64,000 bases of DNA. Source: Clavaria fumosa. Its lineage: Eukaryota > Basidiomycota > Agaricomycetes > Agaricales > Clavariaceae. Below, in pieces: positions 45,001-57,917 of this stretch. Each line of letters opens with the position of its first letter. Position 1 is the stretch's first letter. Location of the stretch: NCBI GenBank assembly GCA_951802425.1, contig OX637800.1, forward strand, positions 744,001 through 808,000, in the 5' to 3' direction. The position numbers and the translations under genes are program-made. Below the pieces are notes generated by a model. The model was given only the letters and a program-made list of their open reading frames with translations, was not told where the DNA came from and did not search any database.

Positions 45001-48000
45001 CATAATGCGGAGGAAGCCCAGGATCTGGATACGGTTCAACAGGAATGCCAAGCATAACCTTGGTTGCCATTTCTATCGCGTCAACTCCTGTGACTTTTGA
45101 GACGAAGGGGAACGAACGAGCCGCGCGTAGATTGCATTCGATAACCTTGATCTCATTGTTCTTGGCAATGAATTGAATATTAAACGGTCCCGTCACGTTC
45201 AGCGCGTACGCGATCTTGGCCGTTGCGTCCTCGATCCGCCGGACGGTCTCCGGATCCAGGTCTTGCGGTGGATGGATAAGGGTCGCATCGCCAGAATGCA
45301 CTCCGGCATTCTCAACATGCTCAGAGATGAAATGCATGATCATCTTGCCTTCTTTCGCGACCGCGTCCATTTCAATTTCCTTTGCCTGTTCGATGAATTT
45401 TGATATGACAACGGGATGGTCACGGGAAAATGCTGTCGCTTGAGTAAGGTAGTTCGAAAGGTCGTCGCTCGTGAATACGACGTTCATAGCGGCACCGGAG
45501 AGCACATATGAAGGCCGCACTAACACTGGATAGCCGACTTTGTCACAAAAGACATATGCTTCTTCGAAGCTGGTGAGCTCTTTCCACAGTGGTTGGTCGA
45601 CGCCAATCTCGTCTAGGAGCCGCGAAAATTTGTACCTATTTTCTGCGGTGTCGATCATCTCTGGAGACGTGCCGTAAATATGAACATTCTGGCGATGTAG
45701 AGGTAGGGCGATATTATTCGGCGTCTGGCCTCCCATTGAAAGGATGACGCCCCGGGAGCGTTCTGTATCGCAAATGTCCAAGATAGTCTCCAGACTGATA
45801 TTTTCAAAATAAAGGCGGTCTGCTTCGTCGTAGTCCGTGCTGACGGTTTCCGGGTTGTAGTTTACCATGACGGTCGGAAGTCCTTCATCCCGGAGGGTGC
45901 GAATGGCACGGACAGAGCACCAGTCAAATTCAACCGATGAGCCAATCCTATATGCTCCGGACCCGAGCACCATGACCCCTCTTTCGCCGAAGGTGATGTC
46001 GTGCTCGATGGCATTATAGGTAGTATAGAGATAGTTGGTGAAGGAAGGAAATTCAGCCGCCACAGTGTCGATTTGCTTGACGAATATCGAAACTCTAGAT
46101 TCTTGCCGACGCCTCCGAACAGCGAGTTCCGTTGATCCTATGCATACAGCAAGCTGTCGATCAGAGAACCCGAGTTGTTTCGCTTGGAGTAACATGTCTC
46201 TGCTGATCGTCGAGACGTTGCAGGTCCTGGGGACATCCAAAAGTGTGAAATGATAGTAGAATATACTTGCATACTCACGAAAGGCGCCGCTCCATTTCGA
46301 AGATACCCTGCAGCTTGTTCAGGAACCATTTATCAATTTGTGTCATCTGCCATATCTTGTCGACACTGTATCCCCGCTGAAACGCTGTGGATATTGCAAA
46401 GATCCTCCTGTCAGTAGGATTGAGCAACTCTTCATCGATATCCTCAACGAGATCATTCTACAATAATACGACGTTTAGACTTTGTCGAGTCACGCCAGAG
46501 GAAAGACATGCAACGAACCTTTGCAAAGCCAGAGAATTGGTCATCGATCGCTCTGATGGCCTTCTGAATCGTCTCCTCAAACGTCCTCCCGATGCTCATG
46601 ACCTCGCCGACGCTCTTCATACTGCTACTGAGAAGCCGACTGACACGATTAAACTTTTTCATGTCCCAACGAGGAATCTTGACCACAACGTAGTCCATAC
46701 TGGGTTCGAAACAGGCGCTGGTCACCTTCGTTACAGGATTCTTGATCTCATTCAAAGGAATCCCTAGACCCAATTTTGCGGCGATAAATGCCAATGGATA
46801 TCCTGTTGCCTTGGACGCAAGCGCCGAAGAACGAGACAAACGAGCATTAACCTTATCACAAATCCTGTCAGGTGCGGATTTTCAAGACGGAGGTAAAGAA
46901 CGAACCTCAATTATGCAATATTCCTGCGAGGCAGGGTTGAGGGCGAATTGAATATTACACTCGCCGACGACTTTTAGGTGCCTGATAACGTTCAGGGCCG
47001 TTGTCCGTAACATGTTGTAGTCGGAATCCGAAAGCGTCTGGGAAGGCGCCACCACGATGGAGTCGCCAGTATGAATTCCCAAAGGATCAAAATTCTAGTG
47101 AGAAAAAAGAAATGAGTGAGCGGAGCAAGGGATCAAGAAAAGGCTTTTGCGCACCTCCATGTTACAAACCGTAATACAATTATCCCGACAATCTCTCACA
47201 ACCTCATATTCGATTTCTTTCCATCCTTTCATGCTTTTCTCCACCAAAACCTGCGGGCTGGTTGCGAACGCCTTTTCGCATAGCGCTCTCAACTGTCCCT
47301 CATCTTGCGCAAATCCAGATCCCAGTCCACCTAAGGTATACGCCGCTCTTACAATGACAGGAAATCCAATGGTTTGGGCAGCGCAAAGAGCTTCGTCAGC
47401 GGAGGTAGCCGATGCACTTTGCGCACAACTCTCCCCAATTTCTTCCATGGCGCTGACGAACAGTTTGCGGTCTTCAGTCGTGATTATCGTCTCGATGGGC
47501 GTGCCGAGCACCCTTACACCAAGTGCAGCAAACTCGTCCTTGAGTTTGATGCCTACATTAAGGGCGGTCTGTCCGCCGAAAGTGACATAAATGCCGTCGG
47601 GTTTTTCGAAGTGGATGAGCTTGCGCACGAACTCAGGCGTAACGGGAAGGAAGTAAACTTTGTCCGCAAGCCCCTTCGACGTGGCAATAGTAGCGATATT
47701 AGGATTAACCATAATAGTGTATATTCCCTCTTCTTTGAGTGCCTTGATCGCCTGCGATCCGGAATAGTCAAATTCTCCAGCTTGCCCGATCGAAAGCCCC
47801 CCAGATCCCAAGATCAACACTTTTCGCACGTGAGCGCGGGGGACGAGCTTATCAGTCTCGTATAGCTTTCCTCCTGGCACAAAGATGGGGACAAGCTTAT
47901 TAGCTGCGGCACAGTCCATCATGCTTTGGATGAAGATGTCGAAAAGGAATTCCGTGTCTCGTGGACCAGGATTTGATTCTGGATGAAACTGGACAGAGAA

Positions 48001-49247
48001 GAACGGCTTATCGACGCAAAAAATGCCTTCATTGCTGCTGTCGTTCGCGTTCACGAAGAGTTCTTTCCACCCCTCTGGGAGCGTCGTGGCTTCAACTTGG
48101 AAGCCATGATTCTGGCTCGTGATGTAACAGCGGCCGGAAAGCAAACTCGCGCAAGGGATGTTGTGTCCACGATTCCCGTATACCATTTTCGAAGTCCGTG
48201 CCCCCGCAGCCAAAGCAAGGAGTTGATGGCCCAAACAGATACCAAAGATCGGTCGAACGCCCTCTTTCAGGGCTACAGACAGACGTCTAATCGTACCTTT
48301 CACCGCGGTAGGGTCGCCTGGACCGTTCGAAATGAACAACCCGTCGTATGGTTCCTTCTCAGAAAGAAAATCGTAATCCCAAGGGACGACTTTGAGCTCA
48401 ACGCCGCGCGCGGTGAGACATCGGATTTGATTGCGCTTCATCCCCACGTCCAGCGCCAGAACGCGGAGAGGTCGCCCTGCCGTAGGGTGCAAACGTGGCG
48501 CAGTCGTCGGGCGGTGCAGTTGTGGCTTAGAGATGGATACATTGGCAACAAGATTGTATTCGTTTGGGTCATTCCACGGAATATCGATGTACTCCTCGCG
48601 CCAAGAACTGAAGGAGAGGTAAGGAGACGTCGCTCGTGACGACGGGACAGATTCCGCTCTCGGGAGATGGGTGCTTCCTCTGGGAATCCCTGGGTGTCTC
48701 GCTAGCACACGACACAGCATGGAGCCTTTCTCTCTTAACTTCATCGTGAGAGCTCGTGTGTCAATCCCGCAAATGGCGGGGATGTTGTTTTCCTTGAGCC
48801 ATGTGCCAAGCGAGGAAGCGGCTAAGAAGTGGCAAAAGTCCGCAGAATAGTAACAGACGACGAGGGCTGAGACGTGGATGCGTGAAGACTCGAATCCTTC
48901 CGGAAGGGAGTTCTGGGAGATCGGTCGTGCAGGGACACCATAATTTCCAATCAGAGGGTAAGTGAGCACGAGGATCTGGCCTTCGTAGGAAGGATCAGTC
49001 AGGGATTCTGTATACCCCACCATGCCTGAAGCCGATATGAGAAGTGGGTTATGGGTATGGATTCTGAGAGTGGACCTGTCTGGAAAACGCATTCTCCAGC
49101 CACGCTCTTGCCCTCAGCCCCGAAACTCACACCACGAAATGCTGAGCCATCTGCCAATTCGAGGACGGCGTCTAGGTCGCTCGCTATTCCTGACAACGAC
49201 GCGATGGATCCTCTGCTATCCAGTGGTGCAACGCGTGCAGAAACCAT
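42025..49247 (-). CDS. URA2: Multifunctional carbamoyl-phosphate synthetase / aspartate transcarbamylase
   Basis: Catalyses the first two steps of pyrimidine synthesis in the cytosol: glutamine-dependent carbamoyl phosphate formation and its transfer to aspartate. Ten exons join in phase to 2,225 residues, the usual URA2/CAD length: 49076-49247, 47155-49025, 46906-47094, 46519-46851, 46279-46457, 44696-46226, 42747-44639, 42286-42688, 42122-42192, 42025-42060. Domains: glutaminase (FGICLGHQ with catalytic Cys; FHPES), two CPS halves ([28 protein letters not shown]), an allosteric region, a dihydroorotase-like domain, and ATC ([18 protein letters not shown]). The dihydroorotase-like part reads PGLVNVATF where active enzymes have the HxH zinc ligands, so it is inactive, as in yeast Ura2. 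ATG 49247 is the first in frame. Feedback control by UTP is known for the family. Confidence 0.95.
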
Positions 49248-49442
49248 GGGATTGGCAAAACTGCGTAAGGTGGTCGACCTCCTTGCTTCCTCTTTGCCCA
49301 AGTCGTATTGTTTGAGCAAAGAGGAAGGAAGGAAAGACCACCCAGACCCAGACTAGACCCTGAAAACCGAGGTAGGTCACGTGATACTCTAAGGCGTTTG
49401 CGGCCCCGGCGCTTCTGTGCTGTCCTACCCGCAACTCGCGAC
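49248..49442. promoter_or_regulatory. Divergent promoter region, URA2 / NC2-alpha
   Basis: Only 195 bp separate the two start codons, so both promoters must overlap here. A CACGTGA word is at 49378-49384. No TATA box is obvious. Confidence 0.6.
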
Positions 49443-50195
49443 ATGAAGAACAAAAACAAGCAAACCAAGTTCCCCGTCGTAAGCCCTGATGTGCAAACCG
49501 TGCTCTGGGACCCGTTGAACGTTCTTGTCATCAGGCACGGATCAAGAAGATCATGCAACGAGACGAGGAAGTCGGCAAGGTTGCGCAGGCTACACCCGTG
49601 GTTATATGTAAGGGTGATCGCCTTACCCACGTGTGAAACGACGGATAATGATAGCGTCATGCCGCAGCTAAGGCTCTGGAACTCTTCCTCTCTATGATAA
49701 TAGCGGAAGCAAGCAAAGTAACTGTCGAACGGGGCGCTAAGAGAGTCGAGGCGTATCACCTGTGAGTTCACCTGCCCTGCGGTGGGGCGTCAACGGTCAT
49801 CCGTTCCTCAATGGCCACCCAGTAAACATGCCGTGGAGACAACAGTTGTGTTAGATTTTCTTAAAGAAATCGTACAAGGCATACCAGATCCCTCGGCAGC
49901 GGCGGAGCGCAGAGGCGAAGACGGTGAAGGAGGAAAGAGGAAACGCAATAGGGGCAAGCGAAATAGCACGTCTAACGGCGACGGGGCTGGGAACGACGCA
50001 CCTGTGCCCAAGAGAAGGCAAAGGAAGAAGAGTACCGCCACAGAGAACACGGAATTCGAGCCCGCCCCCCAGACAGACAATGCCTCTTCAAGTGTCAGCC
50101 TCCCGTTGGCGTGGCAACCTCAGCATCAAGAGACAGAGGACGAATGGCAGGATCACGACTACCACGACGACGACGACGAGGACAAGATACGATAA
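49443..50195 (+). CDS. BUR6: NC2-alpha (DRAP1/Bur6), histone-fold transcription repressor subunit
   Basis: With NC2-beta it binds TBP on promoters and blocks TFIIA/TFIIB entry. Four exons join to 191 residues: 49443-49478, 49535-49607, 49668-49761, 49823-50195. The histone fold occupies residues 10-85 (FPVARIKKIMQRDEEVGKVA, ISKALELFL, RVEAYHLKHAVE, LDFLKEIV) and matches NC2-alpha closely. The C-terminal half is disordered: a Lys/Arg-rich stretch (KRKRNRGKR, PKRRQRKK; likely nuclear signal), then an acidic Asp run. The first exon codes only 12 residues and depends on correct splicing of a 56-bp intron. Confidence 0.92.
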
Positions 50196-51282
50196 TCCCC
50201 TCTCGACTATTGGCGCGACCGAGGTTCCTGTCCCGTTCATATATCGGCGACATTCGTTCATCACCTCATTTTCAAAATTCACAAGACCATTCCATGATTC
50301 GCTTGGCTAGCTGAAATGCCAGGACATGAACTCCCCCTGCCGTCTCGATGAGCAAAAGGACACGGAGCAAAGCGCGAGAGCAACGTAGCTGACGAAGTTA
50401 ATGTAATCTGTACTTTCCAGCACTGCTATCGCAACTGTACCTAAGATTACACTAGATGGAAGAAGCAAGCAAAGTCACTTCGTCCGGCTTTAACTGTACG
50501 TAACAGCGAATTACAAAAAGTCACCACTGTACCAGGGAGAAAAAAAAAGTCGCGTTCACAGTTTTTCTCATGGCGGAATGCGCATCCGGATATATGAGGC
50601 TGATCGCACCTCCGCCCCAACGGGATGGGGCGTATTATGTTTGGGAGGAAACGCATATATAGAGGGGGACTTTGTTTGAATTGCAAGCTGGCTTGCGAGG
50701 GGATTTCGAGACACTATCAGCGCAATATAGGCGTTCATTGAGGAGGTAAGGTGTGTCTAGTTCAAAAGTCGCCTTTCATGAGACCCGGTTGAAGTGCAAT
50801 CAAATCCCATTCACTTGATCAACCTCGACGAGCGCTAAGCGCCTGCACCTGGAAAGATAGGACTTCAGGATTCCATTCATGGCATCTCCACTTAAAAACG
50901 TCAACGTAACGCGTGAAAAGAGGAAAAACTGAGGCTAAAGAAACCACGAAGAGCCCATTCAAACCTCTTGCTCAAGAGCGCTCGGCTCGCTCGAATCGCA
51001 AGTCAGCGATCATGAAAAAATGAAACAAGACATGCATGGAGCCCTGTAGCACGGAGAGAGAGAGAAAAGGTGAAAGGCGCAGCGTGGAAAAAAAAGAAAG
51101 TCGTCATAGAAAAAGAGAGTAGAAATTCGAGCCAGTAGGGATCTAACATCTTCACGACATCGACGTCTTTTTTGGTGGGGAGTAAGAAAGAACATTCCAA
51201 CGAAAAGAAAGGGAAATCATTAGGCTCGCCTCATCAGAACACGGTATGAAAAAAAAAAGGAGGAAGTGCAAAGGAAAGCCGT
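50196..51282. other. Intergenic region, NC2-alpha to beta-tubulin (convergent 3' ends)
   Basis: No gene is seen. It contains the 3' untranslated regions of both genes. No repeat or RNA gene is recognised. Confidence 0.5.
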
Positions 51283-53092
<1,810 letters not shown>

Positions 53093-53798
53093 GCTGGAGA
53101 TGTCAAAGCTGTTAGTTGTGTGGTTTGATATGTCAACAGATGAAGGCGAGATTGGGTTCGACGCGCTTGTTTCGACGTTCGCGTTCGCTTGTGAATCATA
53201 GCGACGCGTCGTGTATGATGGTAAAGAAAAGGGAAAAAAAGCCTACACGATGAATGACTTGCGGTTGTAGTGGTGGTGGTTATTGGCAAACTTGCAAACC
53301 GCGACGGATGTTCAAGGAAAAGTCCTTTGTTTGCGAGGGCATAGGGCAGTTTATAATCTCCGACAGTCTATTTGGTCGTGTTCAGCCACATCAACATTTA
53401 CAGTGCAGCAGTGGCAATACTTGGTGGTTACAGATTCGACAGAGGCTAAGTACATATTGTCCAGTTTGGACCTTGATATTGAACGCAGAGGACCTGCGCT
53501 ACAGCAAATTGGCCGAGAGATAGGGTGTTCAGCGCTCAGCTCGCAAGGTGACCGTATTATAATTCATGTAACATTTGCAATTGCAATTGCACTTCCAAAA
53601 AAATAGTACTGTATTGCCTCTCATAATACAGTAATAATGACTCGAGTGAAGAGCGACAAAATTGAGTCGCAAATACTGCCAGGCCCATAGCCGAGCTGTA
53701 AAAGTTAGCCAGATTCTTAGCCAGGTTCATAGCCAAGTCCACACTGTAAAAGTTAGCAGAGCAAAGTTCATTCAATCTCCGCCCCTTTCTATCCAGCC
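53093..53798. other. Beta-tubulin upstream region and spacer
   Basis: Holds the beta-tubulin promoter (minus) and the Dap1 promoter (plus). At 53690-53760 the phrase CTGTAAAAGTTAGC occurs twice, with AGCCAGGTTCATAGCCAAG-like repeats. No gene is supported. Confidence 0.45.
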
Positions 53799-54553
53799 AT
53801 GACCAACACCGATCTCAGCACGCCGCTCAATACCGCTCTCCTCCTCTACATCCTCTACACGGCTTGCCGCATCGCAGTCCCCGCGCTGCACGCGCACGAC
53901 CCCACCGCCGTCCCGCGCGAGTTCAAGGCAGGGTACACCTGGATGCCCCGCTCGCATCCGCCGACCGTGCGTTTCCGCTCGTACACACCGCGCACGCTCG
54001 CACAGTTCGACGGGCGCGACGGCGGCCGCATCTTGCTCGCGATCCATGGGACCGTGTTTGACGTCACGGCTGGCCGCAGCTTTTACGGGCCCAGTGAGTG
54101 AAGCTCGCCTACGTTCCGGATCGACGTTCATTTCTGAATTGACGTCGTTAGATGGGATGTATGGAAACTTTGCGGGGCGGGATGCGTCGCGTGGTATGGC
54201 GAAGCAGTCGTTTGATATTTGTGCGTAGTGTCTTGTCAGAGAAATATGCTCCCGCTAACAATCGCCGTCCAGCAATGCTCACGCCCATAGACCAACCGTT
54301 GGATACACTCAACGATCTGGAGCCTGACGAGATGTACGTTCCGATTCCCTATCCGCATGCCATGCCGGACTGACTCTTTGGTCCTTTATCGATATTTTGT
54401 TTATACGATGTGCAGAGATAATATGAAAGGTGTGCCGGTTCCTTCATAATTGACCGTTTGACTGACGATATCTGCATGGCAGGCTGGATAGATCATTTCT
54501 CCAATAAGTACATTATATGTGGACGATTGGTCAACAACGACGACGCGCTGTAG
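53799..54553 (+). CDS. DAP1: Dap1/PGRMC-type cytochrome b5-fold heme-binding protein
   Basis: Five exons join to 169 residues: 53799-54093, 54152-54220, 54273-54333, 54416-54429 (14 nt), 54483-54553. An N-terminal membrane segment (about residues 12-30, NTALLLYILYTACRIAVP) is followed by the MAPR domain: RSYTPRTLAQFDG, ILLAIHGTVFDVT, FYGPNGMYGNFAGRDASRGM, AKQSFD, and the C-terminal GWIDHFSNKYIICGRL. The family binds heme through a conserved Tyr and supports cytochrome P450 enzymes such as Erg11 in ER sterol synthesis. Exons 3 to 5 were recovered only by splicing; without it the reading stops early. Confidence 0.9.
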
Positions 54554-55021
54554 CATCTCCTTAAATTTAAATCCGAATTCTATCTCAGCATTCTGGCAGA
54601 ACCCGTCATTCATGAACACAGCGAGCAGCGATGGCTACCACAATGCGGCCGAACAAGTGGATGCCACACCTGAGACGATCTTCGAAAATTGCGGAGATGC
54701 ACTGGAGGAAGGAGCCTGGTCAGGAGCCTGGTCAGGAGACTTATTGCCTCTGTCCCTGTGGACAACATAAGCTGCATCGCAATGCACCCCAGAGGACGTT
54801 TAATGCCTGGTAGTCGACGAGATGATAATCCCCAATATCAACACCGAACCGTAGCGATTAGTTGATGGCTGTAGCCATGTTTCATACAAAGTGTATACAT
54901 GGGGAGGCAACAAGTCAAAGAGATAGTAGTCCACATCGATGAAGACAGTACGTCTACTTCTTGCCAGATCTGATATCGATGGCCATTCCAGAAATTGAAT
55001 AAAACAGCTCAATGAGAACAC
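54554..55021. other. Intergenic region between convergent DAP1 and TMA7
   Basis: No gene is seen. An 11-bp tandem (GGAGCCTGGTCA, GGAGCCTGGTCA) lies at about 54711-54735. Confidence 0.5.
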
Positions 55022-55391
55022 TTACTTCTTGATGCCGGTCCTCCCAACAAGCTCGCCTGCAGGCCAGGAATATTGTCAGCTCGACATGCATGCGCCCCGT
55101 ACACGGAGGAAGACGACCTACCCTTCAAGGCTACGGCACAGAAACGGAAAAGCTTGAGCGCCATCAAGAGACCAGAAAGACATGGGATGGATTCGCACCT
55201 TTTTCCCTGGCATCTTTAGCCGCTGCAGCTTCGGCCTTCTTCCTCTCTTTGAATTGCTTGTCCTCCTCCGTTTCCTCCGCTTTCTCTTTCTTAGGCGCCT
55301 GAGCAGACAAAAGGTCAGTGTGATGGCGAAGACGAGAAGGGTGGATGGGCACCTTGAGGGGCTTGAGCTTTCCGCCTTGTCTGCCCGACAT
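55022..55391 (-). CDS. TMA7: TMA7, small ribosome-associated protein
   Basis: Three exons (55353-55391, 55199-55298, 55022-55056) join to 57 residues, close to the 64 of yeast Tma7. The start MSGRQGGKLKPLK and the lysine/glutamate helix (KEETEEDKxFKE-like; here AEETEEDKQFKERKKAEAAA) identify the family; it ends TGIKK. Tma7 co-purifies with ribosomes and affects translation efficiency. The gene is too short and too split to appear as a single ORF. Confidence 0.88.
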
Positions 55392-55639
55392 GGTTGACTG
55401 CGAGGCTGCACTTGTGCACACCCACGTGATGACGAGAGCTTTTCACAATAAACGCGTTGACCGACGCCCTCAGCGCGACCTCGGCCACGGTGCTCCGTTG
55501 ATAGCCTGCCAATCACCTTAGCACGAACGCGTTACACTTAGCTTGTCATCGTACTCATAGGCGACATACCCTCTCATCTGACATCTAAGCCTTGGCCTTT
55601 GTACGTCTATCCTTAGGGTGATACTGAAAGCTATCTTCG

Positions 55640-56470
55640 CATCTAGTCTTGGTGGGATGCTTGCTCATGGGACAACGAACGCATACACATGTACGATGTC
55701 CTCGAAGATCGGCTTTTAATGGCTTGTCGCGTCTGGACATGTTACGAGACTTTTCAAACACGGAAAGGCGACGACAATGACGATCCACGCATCATACCCC
55801 CATTCATATCCTCAATTTCAGCATCTTCACCGCTGCCATCGCTTACCTCTCCACTGTCTTGTTCACCCTCCCTTATGTCCTCTTCCTCTCCACTTCCTCA
55901 TTCTCCCCCTCACCACTTCAACACCAGCGGCAGCGACCAAACGATGAGACGACCTTCCACGCATCCCTCTGATCTACTCTCGCAGCATTTTGCAGCTTCG
56001 AGCAGGATGTGGGCACAATCATGATCCCATGTTCTCGCTGTGGATTCGCCAGTGGAGGATAATCGCGTCAACACCACCACCATCCCCATCACCACCACCA
56101 ACACCACATTGCCGACGACTCCAACCAACACGACGTGTTCGACCATTCAGTGGATCCGAGCTAGACGCACTTCGGCGCTACTTGTCGTTTCAGGAACAGC
56201 AATGCACCAGATGGCCCGCAAGCCTCCCGGGGATCAGAAGCAGAAGTCAGAGTCGGGTGAGAGCAAAGACGAGCGCGAGATGATGGGCAGCTGCCATGTT
56301 GGGCACTCGGTTGCGGAAGCAGGTGTTCTTGGCTGGGGCAGCCCATTTTCTTTGTACCGGATCGAGAAAGCTTACTTGGGTAATGCCGAGCTTCTGCACT
56401 ACTGCGTGATGCCCAAGTCTCGTTTGGCCTTGCATCCGCTGGAGCTCAGCATCTTCAACTCTCGCCAGTG
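55640..56470 (+). pseudogene. TKL kinase pseudogene, N-terminal part
   Basis: The plus strand follows the N-terminal region of the kinase at 38238-41406: WDNERIHMYDVLEDRL (55668-55715), a Ser/Pro-rich stretch, SGSELDALRRYLSFQ (about 56143-56190), LRKQVFLAGAAHFL and IEKAYLGNAEL (56300-56400). Frames change between segments and the kinase domain is absent. A 55970-56015 stretch also matches the fragment at 30170-30215 (inverted), placing all three loci in one duplication family. Confidence 0.65.
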
Positions 56471-57326
56471 ACTATGCTGTTTGTCTTTGGGGGCTCGCAA
56501 CCTCACTACCGTCGACGCATGGTCAGTTCCTCATCGACACATAAACAAATAGACCAGGTGCGCGTCCGCGACGCGGCAGGAACGGAAGCGGCGACAGTGC
56601 ACCGGTCACCACTTCTCGTGGCTTCCCCCAGTCACGTGCAGCCGGGGTTATTCAGAGCCTAACTAAAGCCGCATACTTTCGACGTCAACGGCAGTCTGCG
56701 ATGCACAGAGGCACCAATTAAGCTGTTCTAGCCCTCCCGTCGATGCGTTAAGGTAACTGGTTTGACCGACGGCCCATATGCGCCTCCCACCGTCGCCGTC
56801 CGGGGTCATTCCATACGCCTCTAGCTGGTTTGTAGAATGGCCGCCCTCTGCCAGAATGCGATTGCCACCCTCGTGGTCGTCTGGAATCACCTTGCCATAT
56901 CCCCCTTATTTCGAACCTGCCCTTTCTGACACCGACGAGATGTGCTCGCCTTCCTTGAGCTTGAAGTTACTGCTTCCTTGGCTGAAACGCTTTACGTCGG
57001 ATTTTGTGCCATGGCTTCTGCCCAACGCTCCTCCAGTCGCGTCTCGATTTTTATCCCCTGTCTCGTGACTATGATTCTCGCGACTACTCGCGCTCATTGC
57101 TTCTGAGGTCGCTTTTATGCTCTGTTTCCTCCGAAATAAGGCACCGATGCACTAATCACTAACTGATTGCATTCATCGCTGTTTTTTCATCGCCGTCTTC
57201 AAATAGCGACATCTTTATCTCGTGACTTGCCTCGTCAATAATGTTATCCAACTCAACCAGATAAATAGGCCTCCCTCTTCCCTCCCAATCCCTCATTCGT
57301 CTATACATTCCTTCATTCCAACCGCC
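56471..57326. other. Mostly non-coding, with a weak minus-strand frame
   Basis: 56463-56600 matches 30677-30830 (direct). On the minus strand 57097-56663 is one frame with a single TAA at 56906-56908. Its Gly/Asp-rich part has loose internal similarity (PDDHEGGNRILAEGG, PDGDGGRRIWAVG). I do not recognise it, and call it neither gene nor pseudogene with confidence. Confidence 0.3.
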
Positions 57327-57917
57327 ATGTTGACGCTCAAGCTCTCCTTCCTCTCCCTATTCGCCCTTGTCGCCGCAGTCCCCGCGGCCCTTCCCCCCAT
57401 TTCCGCCTTCCCCTGCCCCGAAGACGGCTACTGCGCCCCTCATCCGACCCCGACCTACGTGGCCCCGACCTACGTGGCGCCGCCCATCATCCCAACGCCC
57501 TATGAGTGGCCCCGTTGCAAGGCCGGTTCGTCCAGTTTCTTTTTTATTATTATGTCGATGAATTCTCTATCCTATGCTCTAGGACAACGAGCTTATTGTT
57601 GCACGCGTGTAAGTACAAGCGCTGTCCTTTTGACCATGTGCTGACGCAGAAACGCGTTGCCAACAGTCGGGCCCCCACGGTCGTGAGTCTTGATCTCTAC
57701 TTTTCGTCTTCCCACTTCGTCTCTAAATAACGGTCTTCTTAGGTCATTGCATTCCGTTAGGCAAACTGCTCGCAGCAGACTTCAAATGCGAGCAGCCTTA
57801 CTGCTGCCCGGATACCGGCTCTGTACCTCTTCTCTCACTCTTTCATGCTTCGCTCGCTTACTTCTCCAATCTCAGTACGACGACACGTCTTGTTCGCCCA
57901 TCATCATCCCCTTCTGA
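57327..57917 (+). CDS. Cysteine-rich small secreted protein, hydrophobin-like spacing
   Basis: Five exons (57327-57525, 57583-57606, 57650-57682, 57743-57822, 57876-57917) join to 125 residues. Residues 1-20 form a signal peptide (LKLSFLSLFALVAAVPAA). A Pro/Thr-rich linker follows (PTYVAPTYVAPP), then cysteines spaced C-x7-CC-x4-C-x8-C-x11-C-x4-CC-x10-C. Without the fourth Cys this is the eight-Cys hydrophobin order (C, CC, C, C, CC, C), but spacing is shorter than class I and the extra Cys is unusual. It could be a hydrophobin-like surface protein or an unrelated effector-type secreted protein. Exon joins are inferred; two tiny exons make alternatives possible. Confidence 0.55.

Noticed and set aside
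42305..48639. Plus-strand open frames opposite URA2
   Set aside because: Shadow frames of a strongly coding minus-strand gene with no domains of their own.
53254..53606. Possible copia-type RNase H remnant (VTDSTEAKY)
   Set aside because: Only one short motif matches loosely; no flanking conserved blocks in any frame.
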